Shown piece by piece: positions 31,729 to 32,327 of a DNA stretch of 32,327 nucleotides. The position numbers and the translations under genes are program-made. Under the pieces are notes generated by a model. The model did no database searches and was not told the DNA's origin. It was given only the letters and a program-made list of their open reading frames with translations. The stretch comes from DAIOHQ01 sp036744635 (GTDB taxonomy: Bacteria; Planctomycetota; Phycisphaerae; Tepidisphaerales; Tepidisphaeraceae), in assembly GCA_036744635.1 (NCBI GenBank), contig DAIOHQ010000017.1:1-32327 (forward strand), in the 5' to 3' direction. Each line of letters starts with the position of its first letter. Within the stretch, counting starts at the first letter, position 1.

Positions 31729-31919
31729 TGCCGCAAAATTCGCGGGAGAACCGTCCGCAGAACCTGGTGGAGGAGGAGGCGCTGCGGCGCTGCATTCGCA
31801 AAGGCAGGCCGTATGGATCAGAAGTATTCGAGGCATGGACGGCGGAAGTGCTCGACCTGCAGTCAACTTTCCGCGAACGCGGAGAGCGGAAACGAGCGGA
31901 AGAGTCGAAATGGACCTGA
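31728..31919 (+). pseudogene. C-terminal remnant of a REP-associated tyrosine transposase (RAYT)-like gene
   Basis: The 63-codon frame contains NRPQNLVEEEALRRCIRKGR, then PYGSEVFEAWTAEVLDLQST and FRERGER. This matches the usual end of IS200-like RAYT proteins (N-Q-P-Q-x-x-x-E-x-x-x-L-R-x-x-V-x-R-G-x-P-[FY]-G ... L-x-L-x-S-T-x-R-x-R-G). The HUH and tyrosine motifs, which lie earlier in the family, are absent, so it is a truncated remnant. It abuts the pseudopilin remnant on the other strand at about 31728, which looks like the junction of an insertion or rearrangement. Confidence 0.6.
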
Positions 31920-32032
31920 CCCTTTGGGATATTCAGCCCGCGTTATTCAATGAATCGGCCGCCCGCACAATCCGCTTAACCAGAACAGCCGGAATATTTC
32001 CCCCCCCTGTCCCCGCCCCCAATTATTTCGTC

Positions 32033-32222
32033 GACCCCAACGCGCCTTTGGCTGACCCAAACGCGCCTTTGGCTGACCTAAACGCGCCTCTGGCCCACGC
32101 CAACGCGCCTTTGGCTGACCCAAACGCGCCTTTGGCTCACCCACACGCGCCTTTGGCTCACCCAAACGCGCCTTTGGCTGACCTAAACGCGCCTGCGGCT
32201 CACGCCAACGCGCCTCCAACTG
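32033..32222. repeat. Second 21-bp minisatellite, nine units
   Basis: Units like ACGCGCCTTTGGCTGACCCA repeat at exactly 21 bases (CGCGCCT at 32041, 32062, 32083, and so on to 32209). The sequence is unrelated to the array at 16080. On the minus strand it reads as heptads ARLGQPK/ARLGEPK in a frame that is open to the right window edge, so it could be the middle of a repeat protein cut by the window. A non-coding minisatellite is equally possible. Confidence 0.85.
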
Positions 32223-32327
32223 AACCCAATCCGCCGTTTGCCCGCTCGCACGAAATCCAATCCGCCAGGTACGCGGACAAAGCCGCGACCCTCCGACGGG
32301 CCGTCAACACACCGCTCCGAGCGACAA

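Noticed and set aside
1..32327. tRNA, rRNA or an integrase that would mark a classical genomic island
   Set aside because: None recognised by eye; the accessory character rests on the CRISPR locus, repeats and gene remnants only.

Overview
The window looks like an accessory-rich stretch of a GC-rich bacterial chromosome, most likely a planctomycete (Phycisphaerae-like) or a close PVC relative. Reasons: type II secretion pseudopilins with a C-terminal D-A/G-H-V-E motif, a PEP-CTERM tail, a MauE-DUF1573 membrane protein, a sialate O-acetylesterase, and large secreted sugar-active proteins next to housekeeping genes. The assignment rests on gene content only.

Layout. 1-8.7 kb is mostly housekeeping: peroxiredoxin Bcp, a small unknown protein, a YqeY-like protein, a short Rho factor, a phytanoyl-CoA dioxygenase remnant, a frameshifted FAD oxidoreductase, a secreted retropepsin-like protein without catalytic DTG motifs, a D-2-hydroxyacid dehydrogenase, a polytopic membrane protein and MgtE. 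8.8-15.5 kb is a minus-strand carbohydrate block: an SASA esterase, a 958-residue lipoprotein and a TIM-barrel glycosidase-like protein. 15.5-16.6 kb has no convincing gene. It holds a hairpin, an inverted pair of CGCAGAG-type repeats, and a 21-bp minisatellite that runs, increasingly diverged, up to the CRISPR array.

16.6-23.3 kb is the centrepiece: a type I-E CRISPR-Cas locus transcribed leftward as cas8e-cas7e-cas5-cas6e, followed by an array of 27 good repeats plus one degenerate terminal repeat. The Cas5 subunit carries a C-terminal HNH nuclease domain. No cas3, cse2/cas11, cas1 or cas2 is present in the window. The simplest reading is a Cascade that carries its own DNA-cutting domain instead of recruiting Cas3 (the Cas5-HNH type of I-E system). 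A Cas11-like segment may lie at the C-terminus of Cas8e.

23.3-24.6 kb has one unknown gene flanked by four copies of a REP-like hairpin element and closed by a strong intrinsic terminator. 24.6-28.3 kb is a 1243-residue secreted GH42-like protein. 28.4-32.3 kb is a mosaic of intact and broken genes: MauE-DUF1573, a pseudopilin, a small secreted protein, a duplicated 3' end of the GH42-like gene, a PEP-CTERM tail, a pseudopilin 3' part abutting a transposase-like (RAYT) tail, and a second unrelated 21-bp minisatellite.

Two DNA-level themes recur. Short GCCCGC hexamer tracts occur inside several protein genes and are read in different frames. TATAAT-like boxes lie 6-7 nt before the start codon of at least three genes, suggesting leaderless transcripts. 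No tRNA or rRNA gene was recognised.
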